NCBI RefSeq assembly: GCF_900188105.1
Contig: NZ_FZNP01000001.1
Coordinates: 682,001-746,000, forward strand
DNA from: Actinomadura mexicana
GTDB lineage: Bacteria > Actinomycetota > Actinomycetes > Streptosporangiales > Streptosporangiaceae
Length of the DNA stretch: 64,000 nt
Direction of reading: 5' to 3'
The first letter of the stretch is position 1; the number at the start of each line of letters is the position of its first letter. The position numbers and the translations under genes are program-made. This document shows positions 8,986 through 17,442 of this stretch, piece by piece. Under the pieces are notes generated by a model. The model made no database searches. It saw nothing but the letters and a program-made list of their open reading frames with translations, and was not told where the DNA came from.

Positions 8986-9669
8986 TCAGGTGGCCAGGAC
9001 CGTCAGACCGGGCGTGATGTTGAGCGTGCCGGCGAGGGTGACGGGGTCGTTGTTCTTTGCGATGGACGCGGGGCATGTCGCGGAGACGTTGGCCATCTCG
9101 ATGTTGTCGCCCTGGTTGGGCGGCGGCGGCAGCTTGAGCTTGCTGGGGGCGCCGGCGGAGACGCGGTCGGTGTGAGTGCCCGGGACGACACCGACGGCGG
9201 AGCCGGCGCCGTTGGCGTCTCCCGTGCAGTTGAGGGCGGGGACCACGATGTGAACGTCGACTCCGGTCAGCTTGCCGGGGGTCACCCCGGCCGCGGTGTT
9301 CCCGGTGACGTCGAGCCACCACGGGTTGGCGGCGGACGCGGTGGCCGTCACGGTGGCGGGGTTGCCGAGGACCGTGCAACCGGAGAAGGTCACGCCGGTC
9401 ACCTTGGCGATGTGGATGGGCGAGAGCGGGCCGCCGCCACTCGGCAGGACGCCCGTGGCCGTCAGGCCCGTGCAGATCAGGGCCACTCCGGTACGGTCGT
9501 TGGCCCCGACGATGTTCCCGCTGTTGACCGCGCTGAGGGCGATGTTGGTACCGGTGGGGTTGATGGTGACGCTGGTGAGCAGGGCGGCCGGGGCGGGGGC
9601 CGCGGTGAGGGCGATGGCACTCGCCACGACCGCGGTGGCGGTCACGGCCTTTTGTGCGATCTTTCGCAT
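8986..9669 (-). CDS. Small secreted four-cysteine protein of unknown function
   Basis: A 227-residue protein with a signal peptide ending near residue 28 (ALTAAPAPAA). The mature part starts SVTINPTGTNIALSAVN and contains four cysteines separated by 31, 49 and 50 residues, a WWLDV stretch and a Pro-rich loop. The cysteine pattern and surrounding features recur in the C-terminal third of the 710-residue neighbour, so both may contain the same domain. ATG 9669 has GAAGGGA upstream. It is the first secreted gene after the mce operon on the minus strand, 377 bases away, and has no known enzymatic motif. A periplasm-side or cell-surface binding role is a guess from context. Confidence 0.7.
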   Translation of the reverse strand: MRKIAQKAVTATAVVASAIALTAAPAPAALLTSVTINPTGTNIALSAVNSGNIVGANDRTGVALICTGLTATGVLPSGGGPLSPIHIAKVTGVTFSGCTVLGNPATVTATASAANPWWLDVTGNTAAGVTPGKLTGVDVHIVVPALNCTGDANGAGSAVGVVPGTHTDRVSAGAPSKLKLPPPPNQGDNIEMANVSATCPASIAKNNDPVTLAGTLNITPGLTVLAT

Positions 9670-10046
9670 GTCAGTTCTGTTCCCTTCAGGGGGTGGTGTC
9701 TTCTTCTACTCGTAGGGACACTGACCGCGTTCTACAGAACGAACTCCTCTGGGTTGACGGGAGCAGAACCCCAGAAGCCGAACTTCTTCAGCCTCAACGC
9801 AAGACCACCCAGTCCTGCCGTACTTTTACCAGAATATACCTGCCAGTAGCGTACTTCTCAAGAGCCGCTATGACATTCCCTCGGCTCCCCATAAAGACCC
9901 TGCGGATTGTCATTCACTTAGCATTCGATCACTATTTAAGTGTCACCCGCTTACAGTCGAATCCAGGATGCTCGAAGTGTTCGCACAGGTTCCCGGCCGT
10001 CCGCCTGGGGAGTGACGCCCGCCAGCCGGCCCCGCCCCGTCCGCGA
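9670..10046. other. Non-coding gap between mce operon end and secreted genes
   Basis: No gene is supported. Bases 9780-9960 are noticeably AT-richer than the surroundings and probably contain the promoter of the 227-residue secreted protein. No strong hairpin was found immediately after the mce operon stop at 10047. Confidence 0.45.
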
Positions 10047-10598
10047 TCAGGCACCGAGGGTGTCGATGGCGGAGATCCTCCATTTGCCGTCGGCGTACAG
10101 GGCGTCCACGGCGAAGACGGCCGCGGAGTAGCTCGTCTTGTTCGTGTCGGTACGGGTGTTGCGCTGGTCGGCGAAGACGAGGAGGCGGGCGCGGTCAGCG
10201 GTCAGGGACTTCACCGCCGAGTCGGTGACCGCCGTGGTGAGTACCTGCTTCTGCTGCGGCGCCTGCTCGCGCACCAGTGCGAAAAGCTGGTTGTACTGCT
10301 GGACGGCCTTTCCGGTGAGCAGTTCCTGCGCCGCTTTCTCCGTTTTGGCCACATCGGCGTAGTTGTAGGAGAAGACCGTGTTCACGACTGTGGCAACCTG
10401 GCCTTTCACCTCGGCGGTGCGGCCATTGTCACTGAGGGCGCCGTTCTGCGCGGAGGCCGCTCCCGTCAGGTCGCGCTCCTGGGCGTTCGACCAGGCGGCC
10501 ACTCCACCCAGGGCTATTGTCAGCGCACCGAGAAGGACGACCAGGCGGGTGCGCGCGGTGCCGGGGACGACCCGGCCGGCTGAGGAGATCGCTACCAT
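10047..10598 (-). CDS. Mce-associated membrane protein (fourth and last)
   Basis: A 183-residue protein with one N-terminal membrane segment (residues 18-37, TRLVVLLGALTIALGG) and a soluble domain with the usual pattern of actinobacterial Mce-associated proteins: a pairing such as VVNTVFSYNY, a central LLTGKAVQQYNQLF and a C-terminal KWRISAIDTLG. ATG 10598 has AGGAAAG upstream and lies 17 bases after the previous gene's stop. These proteins are thought to sit in the cytoplasmic membrane facing outward and support the Mce lipid importer. It is most similar in layout to the protein at 11396-11989. Confidence 0.8.
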   Translation of the reverse strand: MVAISSAGRVVPGTARTRLVVLLGALTIALGGVAAWSNAQERDLTGAASAQNGALSDNGRTAEVKGQVATVVNTVFSYNYADVAKTEKAAQELLTGKAVQQYNQLFALVREQAPQQKQVLTTAVTDSAVKSLTADRARLLVFADQRNTRTDTNKTSYSAAVFAVDALYADGKWRISAIDTLGA

Positions 10599-10615
10599 TT
10601 CGCTTTCCTGCCCCC

Positions 10616-11386
10616 TCAGGGCGTTCCGGTCGGGGCCTGTCCGAGCGCCGACAGTTTCCAGCCGTCCGAGGTCCGGGTGAGCTGGCCGGCGAACCGGCGG
10701 GTGTTGTCGACCGGCTTGCCGTCGGCACCGGTGATGGTGATGCGGACGGCGGCGATGACGGCCGCCTTGCCCGCGCGGGAGTCGAGTTCGGTCAGCCCGG
10801 ATTCGAGGATCTTCGCGGTGCTGGTCGTCTTCGCCTTCTGCACCTCGGTCTTCAGCCGGGCCCGACCCTGGACGATCTGGTCGTAGAGCTGCGCGGTCGC
10901 CGAGTCCTGCCATACCTTGAGGCCCGCGTCGACCTGGCGGTAGTCGAGGGTGTTGAGGTTGACGATCTCCTGACCCGCGACGGCGAGCACCCGGTCGCGT
11001 TCGGCGGCGTAGCCGATCGCGTCGTCGCCGGACGCGGCGTGGTACGACCAGCCGAACCACGCGGCGGCACCGGCCGCGATCAGCGTCACGAGCGACGCGA
11101 CCTGGATCAGCGGATCCTTGGAGAGGCGGCGCCGGGGCCGGTCGGCCGCGTCCTTCGCCGGCGGCCCCGCGGCCGGCGCCTCACCGGTCTCCTTCTCGGA
11201 CGGCGACGGCTCCGGGTCCTCGGCGGCCTCCTCTCCCGCGGGCTCCGGAGTCTCGGCCGCGTGGTTCGCGGACGGTTCCGGTTCGACCGGTTCGCGGGCC
11301 GGGGTCTCGGGCTCGTCCGCCCGCGCCTCGCGCTCGTCGGCCGCCGGGTCGGCGGTCTTGGCCCTGGTCTTGGTCACCTGAGTCAC
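10616..11386 (-). CDS. Mce-associated membrane protein with long acidic N-terminal tail
   Basis: A 256-residue protein. Residues 1-85 are an acidic, Pro/Glu-rich cytoplasmic tail, followed by a membrane helix (residues 94-115, LIQVASLVTLIAAGAAAWFGW) and an extracytoplasmic domain (VNLNTLDYRQVDAGLKVW and a C-terminal DGWKLSALG). This is the standard layout of Mce-associated proteins that follow mceF in actinobacteria. It is third of four such genes, 9 bases after the preceding stop, so it is co-transcribed. The charged tail could contact cytoplasmic partners, which is inference. Confidence 0.8.
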   Translation of the reverse strand: MTQVTKTRAKTADPAADEREARADEPETPAREPVEPEPSANHAAETPEPAGEEAAEDPEPSPSEKETGEAPAAGPPAKDAADRPRRRLSKDPLIQVASLVTLIAAGAAAWFGWSYHAASGDDAIGYAAERDRVLAVAGQEIVNLNTLDYRQVDAGLKVWQDSATAQLYDQIVQGRARLKTEVQKAKTTSTAKILESGLTELDSRAGKAAVIAAVRITITGADGKPVDNTRRFAGQLTRTSDGWKLSALGQAPTGTP

Positions 11387-11395
11387 CCCTTCTTT

Positions 11396-11989
11396 TCAGG
11401 CGGCCCGGAGGTCGCTGATGCGCCAGCCGTGGTCGTCGCGGGCCGTGACGATGAGCTGGGCCGCGACCGGCGGACCGGTCGCCCTGCCGCCGCGGGTGGC
11501 CTGCTGGTCGAGCAGGACCAGCAGGACCGCCGTCCCGTCACGGGAGAGTCTGATCAGCCCGGCCTTCGCGACCTTCGTGGTGAGGGCGAGCTTCATGACC
11601 GGCGCGTTCTGCTTCACGAGGCCGAACAGTCTGCGGTAGTCGCCGACGGCCCGGCCGGTGAGGACGTCGTTCGCGGCGCGTTCGGTCGCCGCCGGGTCGG
11701 TGTAGGTGAAGGTGAAGATCCGCGCGACCTTCGCCGAGACGTCGGCGACGGCCGCACCGGTCCGGGCCTTGTCGACGAGTGCGCGGTTGGCGGCCGGTGA
11801 CCGCTCGTTTCGCCTGCCGGCCCAGCCGTCGACGGCGAGGGCGGACAGGCACAGCACCAGCGCGAGGGCCGCCGGCCACCCCAGCCCGGCCGCCCGCCTC
11901 AGTCCGGAGGCGAGCGTGCGCCGGGCGGTCGCCTTCTTCTTCCGCGGGGCGGGGTCGCGGCGCGCGGGGCGCTCCTCGGTGATGCTCAC
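11396..11989 (-). CDS. Mce-associated membrane protein
   Basis: A 197-residue protein. GTG 11989 was chosen because it overlaps the previous stop as GTGA and has a purine-rich GGGGGAG site; the frame is open further upstream. A basic cytoplasmic stretch precedes a membrane segment (about residues 40-55, GWPAALALVLCLSALAV). The outer domain carries IFTFTYTDPAATERAANDVL and ends GWRISDLRAA, matching the Mce-associated family. It is translationally coupled to the gene at 11986-12543. Confidence 0.8.
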   Translation of the reverse strand: MSITEERPARRDPAPRKKKATARRTLASGLRRAAGLGWPAALALVLCLSALAVDGWAGRRNERSPAANRALVDKARTGAAVADVSAKVARIFTFTYTDPAATERAANDVLTGRAVGDYRRLFGLVKQNAPVMKLALTTKVAKAGLIRLSRDGTAVLLVLLDQQATRGGRATGPPVAAQLIVTARDDHGWRISDLRAA

Positions 11990-12543
11990 GGGCCGCTCCC
12001 CCCGGGCGCCAGCGCTTTCAGCGAGCTGATCTTCCACACGCCACCGACCCTCTGCATCCCGACCTCGTAGCGTTTGCGCTGCTCGGTGCCCTGGGCGGCG
12101 TCACCGGCGGGCTCGGTGAAGATCCGGACGGAGGCGAGGACGGTCGCCTCGCCCGCCGACCGGTCGAGTGCGGTGACGGCGAGCGCGGTGACCCGTCCGT
12201 GCGAGGGGGCCCGCTGCCCGGCGAACCTCGCGTGTGCGCCCGGCATGTCGCGTTTCAGCGCGTCGGCGAACGGGCCGGTGGCGACGTCCAGCCAGTGCGT
12301 CATGTCCAGCTCCGCCACCTTGGGGTCGATGCTGTTGATCAGCACCAGGTCGCGAACGGCGGTCCGGCTCACGTCGTCCCGCGCGGTGGCGAGGTCGTGG
12401 TCCGCGCCCCGTCCGGACTGCAACAGGGACCAGAGCGACAGCAGCAGGAGGACGGCGGCGGCGGCCGTGAGGGCGTGGCCGGCCGGACGGATCCAGCGGA
12501 TCATCCAGGTCGGCTTGCGCAGCACGGCCGCCACGACGGTCAC
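11986..12543 (-). CDS. Mce-associated membrane protein (first after mceF)
   Basis: A 185-residue protein starting with GTG 12543, which overlaps the mceF stop as GTGA. The membrane segment is at residues 22-42 (HALTAAAAVLLLLSLWSLL). The outer domain contains LVLINSIDPKVAELDMTHWLD and ends in VWKISSLKAL. Fold and position correspond to the Mce-associated proteins encoded next to mceF in other actinobacteria. Four such genes in one operon is more than the two usually seen. Confidence 0.8.
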   Translation of the reverse strand: MTVVAAVLRKPTWMIRWIRPAGHALTAAAAVLLLLSLWSLLQSGRGADHDLATARDDVSRTAVRDLVLINSIDPKVAELDMTHWLDVATGPFADALKRDMPGAHARFAGQRAPSHGRVTALAVTALDRSAGEATVLASVRIFTEPAGDAAQGTEQRKRYEVGMQRVGGVWKISSLKALAPGGSGP

Positions 12544-13790
12544 CGCGTACCCCCGAGCCCGAGCAGGGCGGCGAGGTCGCCGGGCGGCGCCTGCTGCCGC
12601 GTCAGCCCGGCCAAGCCCAGCGAGGCGAGCAGGCCGGTCGCCTCCGGACCGCTCAGCGCGCCCGGCTTGGCCGGCGCCGGGACGCCCTTGCGCGGCGCGT
12701 TGGCGGTGCCGCGCACGTTGATGCCGCTGCTCGGGCTCTCCGCGCAGTGCGCGTCGGTGTTGAACGGGGCGGGCGACAGGGTGAGGCCGTCGCGGTACTT
12801 GGTCTTGCCGTAGCCGCGCGTGCAGGGCTGCGGGTTGAAGAACGTGGTGACCAGGCCCATGCGAAGCTTGCCGTCGGACACGATGCTGGGGCCGATCGCC
12901 GCGACCCGCGGGAGATTGGCCAGCATCTCCTCGATGGCGGCCTGGCGCGGCCCGGCCACGCGGGCGGTCGTGAGGAGGTTCGCCAGCAGCACGCCGAGGC
13001 TCGGGTCCAGGTCGTGGAGCAGGCCGGACAGCTCGGCCGCCGCGCCGGGCCCGGCCGTGATCAGCTCGCGGAGATCGGCGTCGGAGTCGCGGAGCTGCCG
13101 CGCGAGCAGGCTGGAGTTGGTCGCGAACGACTTGAACGCCCCCGACATCTCGTTCTGCGTCCGCAGCACCGCCTCCCCGTTGTGGATCAGAGCGCGCGAT
13201 TCGGGGAACGCCGCGTCGGACGCCGAGATGAACCGGGAGCTCGTGTCGAGGAGCTGCTGGAGGTGCGGGCCCTGCCCGGCGAACGCCAGCCCCAGCTCAT
13301 CGATGAGGATCTTGGTGTCGTTCAGCGGCAGCGAGGCGGTGAGGTCGTTGACGCTCTTGAGCGTCTCGTCGACCGGAGCCGGGGTGGTGGTGACGCTGCG
13401 CGGGATCGTGGTGCCCTGCGCCAGGTAGGGCCCGGCGTCGGCGCGGGGCCGCAGGTCGACGTACTGCTCGCCGACGGCGGAGCGGTTCGCGACGATCGCC
13501 TGGAGGTCGCGCGGGATGTCCGGCGCCGAGTCGTCGATCCGGAGTTCGGCGATGACGCCGTCCCGCGTCAGGTCGAGCTTGCCGACCTTGCCGACGGTGA
13601 CGCCCCGGTAGGACACCGCGGACCCCTCGAAGAGGCCACCGGTGCTGGCCAGGTCGAGCCGGACGGAGTAGTACCCGCGCAGCCCGACGTAGCGGCCCAC
13701 GTCGGCGTAGTTGACGCCGATGTAGGCGACGACGACGATCGCGATGACGGCGAAGACTGCGATCTTGATGCGGGTGACCAGGGTCAGCAT
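12540..13790 (-). CDS. mceF: Mce-family lipid-binding protein F
   Basis: A 416-residue protein with an N-terminal membrane anchor (residues 9-27), an MCE domain at about residues 38-115 (GGLFEGSAVSYRGVTVGKV, then AVGEQYVDLRPR) and a long helical region (150-300) that in this family assembles into the tube carrying lipid between outer layers and the permease. The last 100 residues are Pro/Ala-rich and include a Cys pair (PCTRGYG...AHCAES). It is the sixth mce gene of the operon, 1 base after mceE. Substrate is unknown; sterols, fatty acids or other lipids are typical for the system. Confidence 0.9.
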   Translation of the reverse strand: MLTLVTRIKIAVFAVIAIVVVAYIGVNYADVGRYVGLRGYYSVRLDLASTGGLFEGSAVSYRGVTVGKVGKLDLTRDGVIAELRIDDSAPDIPRDLQAIVANRSAVGEQYVDLRPRADAGPYLAQGTTIPRSVTTTPAPVDETLKSVNDLTASLPLNDTKILIDELGLAFAGQGPHLQQLLDTSSRFISASDAAFPESRALIHNGEAVLRTQNEMSGAFKSFATNSSLLARQLRDSDADLRELITAGPGAAAELSGLLHDLDPSLGVLLANLLTTARVAGPRQAAIEEMLANLPRVAAIGPSIVSDGKLRMGLVTTFFNPQPCTRGYGKTKYRDGLTLSPAPFNTDAHCAESPSSGINVRGTANAPRKGVPAPAKPGALSGPEATGLLASLGLAGLTRQQAPPGDLAALLGLGGTR

Positions 13791-13791
13791 G

Positions 13792-15069
13792 TCAGTTCCC
13801 CTCCCCGAGCGTCGGCAGCGGAAGGGCGGGCCCGCTGCCGGGGCCTTGCTTCCGGGGCGCCCGGCTCGGTGCCACCGGTCGCGGCGTCCCCGTGGTGGGA
13901 GTGTTCGTGGTGGGGGTTCCCGCGCCGGGCGCCCCGGCCGCGGAGCCGAGGCCGGTCGCGGTGTCCGGGCAGGGCTGCGGCTGCGGGCCGACGACCGAGG
14001 GATTCGCGGCGAGGGCGCGTGCCTCCGGCTTCTGCCCCTCGTCCTCGATGTCGTCGAACGGGCCCTCCTCCTTCACCGGCGGGACGACGCAGTCGAAGCC
14101 CTCGGCGGCGATGACGGTGACGTAGCCGTTGAGGTAGTCGCCCTTGATCGCCTTGAGCGCCTCGTCGGTGAACGGGTAGGTCAGCAGGATCTCCAGGGAC
14201 TTCGGCAGGTCGCGGCCGGAGTCGGCGAGCTTGCGCAGGACGACCGCCAGAGAGCGCAGGTTCGCGGCCGTGTCGTCCCTGCTGGCGTTGATCGTCTTGA
14301 CGGCGACGTCCGAGAGGCTCTCCAGCCGGCGCAGCATCTCGACGAGCCGGCCGCGCTGCTCTTCCAGCACCTTCAGGCCGGGCGACAGGTCGTCCAGGAC
14401 GGTCCCGACCTGCCCGTTGCGGGCTCTGACCGTGGACGACAGCCGGTTCAGCCCGTCGAGCGCGTTCACGATCGACTGCCGGTTCCGGTTGAGCGTGCTG
14501 GTGAAGGTGTTGAGGTTCCGCAGCGCGGACCGGACCTTGTCCTCGCGCCCGTTGAGCGCCTGGTTCAGTTCCCGGTTGATCGTCCGGATCTGCGGGAGCC
14601 CGCCGCCCGACAGCAGCAGCGACAGCGCGCCGAACACCTCCTCGGTGTCGGCGTTGCGCGTCGTCCGGGACGCCGGGATCACGGCGCCGTCGGCGAGCCG
14701 CTGCGGGGACGGCGCCGTCGTCGGCGCGGCGAGCTTGACGTACTTCTCCCCCAGCAGGCTCGACTGCTCCAGGTTGGCGGTCGCGTTCGCGGGCAGGTGC
14801 ACGTCGCCGTTCACGACGAGCGTCACCTCCGCCTGCCACGCCCCCACCGGCAGCGACACCTTCTTCACCCGCCCGACCGGGACGTCGTTGACACGGACGG
14901 CGGCCTGCGGGACCAGGTTCAGCACGTCCTCGAACTGCACCTTCACGGTGTACGGGTGGTCGCCGAGATCGGCGCCGCCGGGCAGCGGGACGTCCTCCAG
15001 CCGCACCGAGCAGCCCGCCGTCAGGACGACACCGGCGGCGAGGGCCGCGACGAGCTTGGGCGTGCGCAT
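13792..15069 (-). CDS. mceE: Mce-family lipoprotein E
   Basis: A 425-residue protein. ATG 15069 overlaps the mceD stop (TGATG), and the N-terminus is a lipoprotein signal with lipobox LTAGC at residues 17-21, making this the lipid-anchored member of the six (LprK position). The MCE domain lies at about 40-125 (AAVRVNDVPVGRVKKVSLP, LLGEKYVKL), followed by the helical region. The C-terminal 80 residues are Pro/Thr-rich, ending in a low-complexity linker. A longer frame extends upstream inside mceD but lacks family similarity. Confidence 0.9.
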   Translation of the reverse strand: MRTPKLVAALAAGVVLTAGCSVRLEDVPLPGGADLGDHPYTVKVQFEDVLNLVPQAAVRVNDVPVGRVKKVSLPVGAWQAEVTLVVNGDVHLPANATANLEQSSLLGEKYVKLAAPTTAPSPQRLADGAVIPASRTTRNADTEEVFGALSLLLSGGGLPQIRTINRELNQALNGREDKVRSALRNLNTFTSTLNRNRQSIVNALDGLNRLSSTVRARNGQVGTVLDDLSPGLKVLEEQRGRLVEMLRRLESLSDVAVKTINASRDDTAANLRSLAVVLRKLADSGRDLPKSLEILLTYPFTDEALKAIKGDYLNGYVTVIAAEGFDCVVPPVKEEGPFDDIEDEGQKPEARALAANPSVVGPQPQPCPDTATGLGSAAGAPGAGTPTTNTPTTGTPRPVAPSRAPRKQGPGSGPALPLPTLGEGN

Positions 15070-16307
15070 CAGCGGTCCGCCTTCCCGCCGCTGCCGGCGT
15101 AGATCTTGCCCGCGGGCGGCAGCGGCAGCGCCGGCAGGCCGGTCTCCTGGCTCGGCGCCACCGCGACCAGCCCGCCCCTCTTCAGCCGGTCGCACTGCTC
15201 GCGGAGCGTCTGCGTGGCGGACGCCGCCGCGGCGCACACCGGCCGCTGGTCGGCGGCGATCGGGTCGACGCCCGGCTGGTCCAGGCTGCCGAACGCCTTG
15301 GTGATCTCCAGGAGGTTGCCGCGCGCCATCAGCGTCCGGGTCTTCGGGTCGTAGGCGCTCAGGGCGTTCTGCGTCACCAGCGGCGCGGTGTCGATGAGCT
15401 CGGCGAGGGACGCCCGCTGGTCGACCAGGACCTGGGTGACGTCCGTGAGCTTGCCGACGTTGCGTTTCAGCGCCGCGCGGTTGTCCTGGATGAACCCCTT
15501 CACCTCGGCGAGCGCCCGCGCGAGGTTGCGCAGGGCCGCGCCGAGCTCGTCGCGGTCGGCGGCGAGGAACCCGCTCACCTCGGCGAGCTGGTTCTCGGCG
15601 AGGCGGATCTGCCCGTCGTTGGCGCGGAGCATCTCGCTGAACTTGTTGAGGCTGGCGACGGTCGCGTACAGGTCGCCGCTGTTGTCGGCGAGCGTCTGCG
15701 ACGCCTTGCCGAGGTCGGAGATCATGGTGTTGAGCGCCCGTCCGTTGCCGCCGAGGTTGGCGGCGCCGACCCGGATGACGTCCGACAGGGCGCCCTGCGC
15801 GTTCAGCCCCCGCGGCCCGAGGTCGCCCGAGATCTTCCGGACCGCGGCGTAGAGCTGGTCGAGTTCCAGCGGGGTCGCGGTGTTGCTCACATCGATCGAC
15901 GCGCCGTCGGCCATCTTCGGGCCGCCGTTGTAGGCGGGGTCGAGCTGGACGTACCGGTCCGACACCAGGTTCGGCGCGATGACGATGGCGCGGGCGCCGG
16001 CGGGGACGTCGACGTCGTCGTTCACCCGCATCTCGACCTTGACCTTGTCGCCGAGCGGTTCGACGGAGTCGATCGAGCCGACCTTCACGCCGAGGACGCG
16101 GATGTCGGAGCCGGGGTAGACGCCGATCGCGGTGGCGAAGTACGCGGTGATGCGGTGCGTCGGCCCGCCGCTCACGAAGGGGACCAGCGCGATCGCGACC
16201 AGCAGGACGAAGACCGCGATGAGCGCCTGCACCACCCGCGTCCGGTGGTCGCGGATCGGCGAGCCGAGCTTCGGCAGCTTCACCGGGCGCGTCGAGGGGG
16301 ACGCCAT
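15069..16307 (-). CDS. mceD: Mce-family lipid-binding protein D
   Basis: A 412-residue protein: basic N-terminus, membrane anchor (residues 27-46, ALIAVFVLLVAIALVPFV), MCE domain about 50-130 (GVYPGSDIRVLGVKVGSIDS) and a helical domain with NRAALKRNVGKLTDVTQVL. The C-terminus is Pro-rich with Cys residues. It sits 1 base after mceC's stop. As a fourth-position protein it is expected to contribute one protomer to a hetero-hexameric lipid channel on the outer side of the membrane. Confidence 0.9.
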   Translation of the reverse strand: MASPSTRPVKLPKLGSPIRDHRTRVVQALIAVFVLLVAIALVPFVSGGPTHRITAYFATAIGVYPGSDIRVLGVKVGSIDSVEPLGDKVKVEMRVNDDVDVPAGARAIVIAPNLVSDRYVQLDPAYNGGPKMADGASIDVSNTATPLELDQLYAAVRKISGDLGPRGLNAQGALSDVIRVGAANLGGNGRALNTMISDLGKASQTLADNSGDLYATVASLNKFSEMLRANDGQIRLAENQLAEVSGFLAADRDELGAALRNLARALAEVKGFIQDNRAALKRNVGKLTDVTQVLVDQRASLAELIDTAPLVTQNALSAYDPKTRTLMARGNLLEITKAFGSLDQPGVDPIAADQRPVCAAAASATQTLREQCDRLKRGGLVAVAPSQETGLPALPLPPAGKIYAGSGGKADR

Positions 16308-16308
16308 G

Positions 16309-17442
16309 TCACCGTCCTCCCGTCAGGTGCGGCGGCTTGCAGCGGTCCGGGTCCTCCGGTTGCCACCTGCCGTTCACCAGGTACTCCTCGGGGACGGTCC
16401 CGCACAGGTAGCCGTCCACCCAGCGGCCGTTGCCCGTCGCGTTGCCGAGGACGCGGATGTAGGGCGTGGCCGTCGTCAGCACGCGCTCCAGGTTCTTCTG
16501 GTTGCGTTGGAGGACGCCGACGACCCGCTCCAGGGACGCCAGCGTCGGGCCCAGCGTGCGGCGGTTGTCGTCGACGAGGCCGACCAGCTCCGTGCCGAGC
16601 CGCTGCGTGCCGACGAGCAGCGCGTGGATGGCGTCGCGCCGCCGGCGCAGCTCGCCGAGCAGCAGGTTGCCGTCCTTGAAGAGCGTCTCGAACTGGGAGT
16701 TCTGCGCGGCGATCGTGCCGGACAGCTGCTTGGTCCCGGCGAGCAGCCGGGACAGCTCGGCGTCCCGCGACGCGATCGTGGTGGACAGCGCCGACAGGCC
16801 CTGCAGCGCGACCCGGACGCTGGCCGGGGTGTCCTCGAACGTCGTGGAGATCGTCTCCAGGCTCTGCGCGAGCCTGGTCGTGTCGAGCTGCTCGAACGTC
16901 CGGCCGAGGTCCTGGAACGCCGTCGTGACGTCGTAGGGGGCCACGGTCCGGTCGAGCGGGATCGGCTGCTTCGGGTTCTGCCTGCGGTAGCCGAGCGGGT
17001 CCAGCTGGAGGTACTTCGACCCCAGCAGCGTCTTGATCATGATGGTGGCGCGGGTCGCGTTCCCGACCCAGGTGTCCTTCACCCGGAACGTGACCTTGAC
17101 CTTGTTCCCCTTGAGCGAGACGCCGGTGACCTTGCCGACCTTCACCCCGGCGACACGGACCTCCTGGCCGGGGTCCAACCCGGCGGCCTCGGAGAAGTAC
17201 GCGCTGTAGGTCGTCCCGCCGCCGACGAGCGGCAGCCGGTCGACGCGGTAGGCGAGCGTGCCGAGGGCGAGCAGGATCACGATGCCGACGGCCGCCACCC
17301 CGATCGGGTTGCGGTCGCGCAACGGCTTCAGCCGCGGCCGGCCCCGCTTCGGGCGCGGCAGGGCGCGCGGCAGCGGCGGAGGCGGCCCGCCCGCCGGGGG
17401 GACGGGGGGCGGGCCGCCGGCGGGCGGGGTCGGGGGCGTCAT
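16309..17442 (-). CDS. mceC: Mce-family lipid-binding protein C
   Basis: A 377-residue protein. ATG 17442 overlaps the mceB stop as ATGA, so this start was preferred over upstream candidates within mceB. The first 45 residues are a Pro/Gly-rich cytoplasmic tail. A membrane segment (about 48-64, GVAAVGIVILLALGTLAY) precedes the MCE domain (LDPGQEVRVAGVKVGKVTGV). The helical region follows, and the protein ends with a Cys-bearing segment (YLCGTVPEEYLVNG) found at this position in other MceC proteins. Confidence 0.9.
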   Translation of the reverse strand: MTPPTPPAGGPPPVPPAGGPPPPLPRALPRPKRGRPRLKPLRDRNPIGVAAVGIVILLALGTLAYRVDRLPLVGGGTTYSAYFSEAAGLDPGQEVRVAGVKVGKVTGVSLKGNKVKVTFRVKDTWVGNATRATIMIKTLLGSKYLQLDPLGYRRQNPKQPIPLDRTVAPYDVTTAFQDLGRTFEQLDTTRLAQSLETISTTFEDTPASVRVALQGLSALSTTIASRDAELSRLLAGTKQLSGTIAAQNSQFETLFKDGNLLLGELRRRRDAIHALLVGTQRLGTELVGLVDDNRRTLGPTLASLERVVGVLQRNQKNLERVLTTATPYIRVLGNATGNGRWVDGYLCGTVPEEYLVNGRWQPEDPDRCKPPHLTGGR

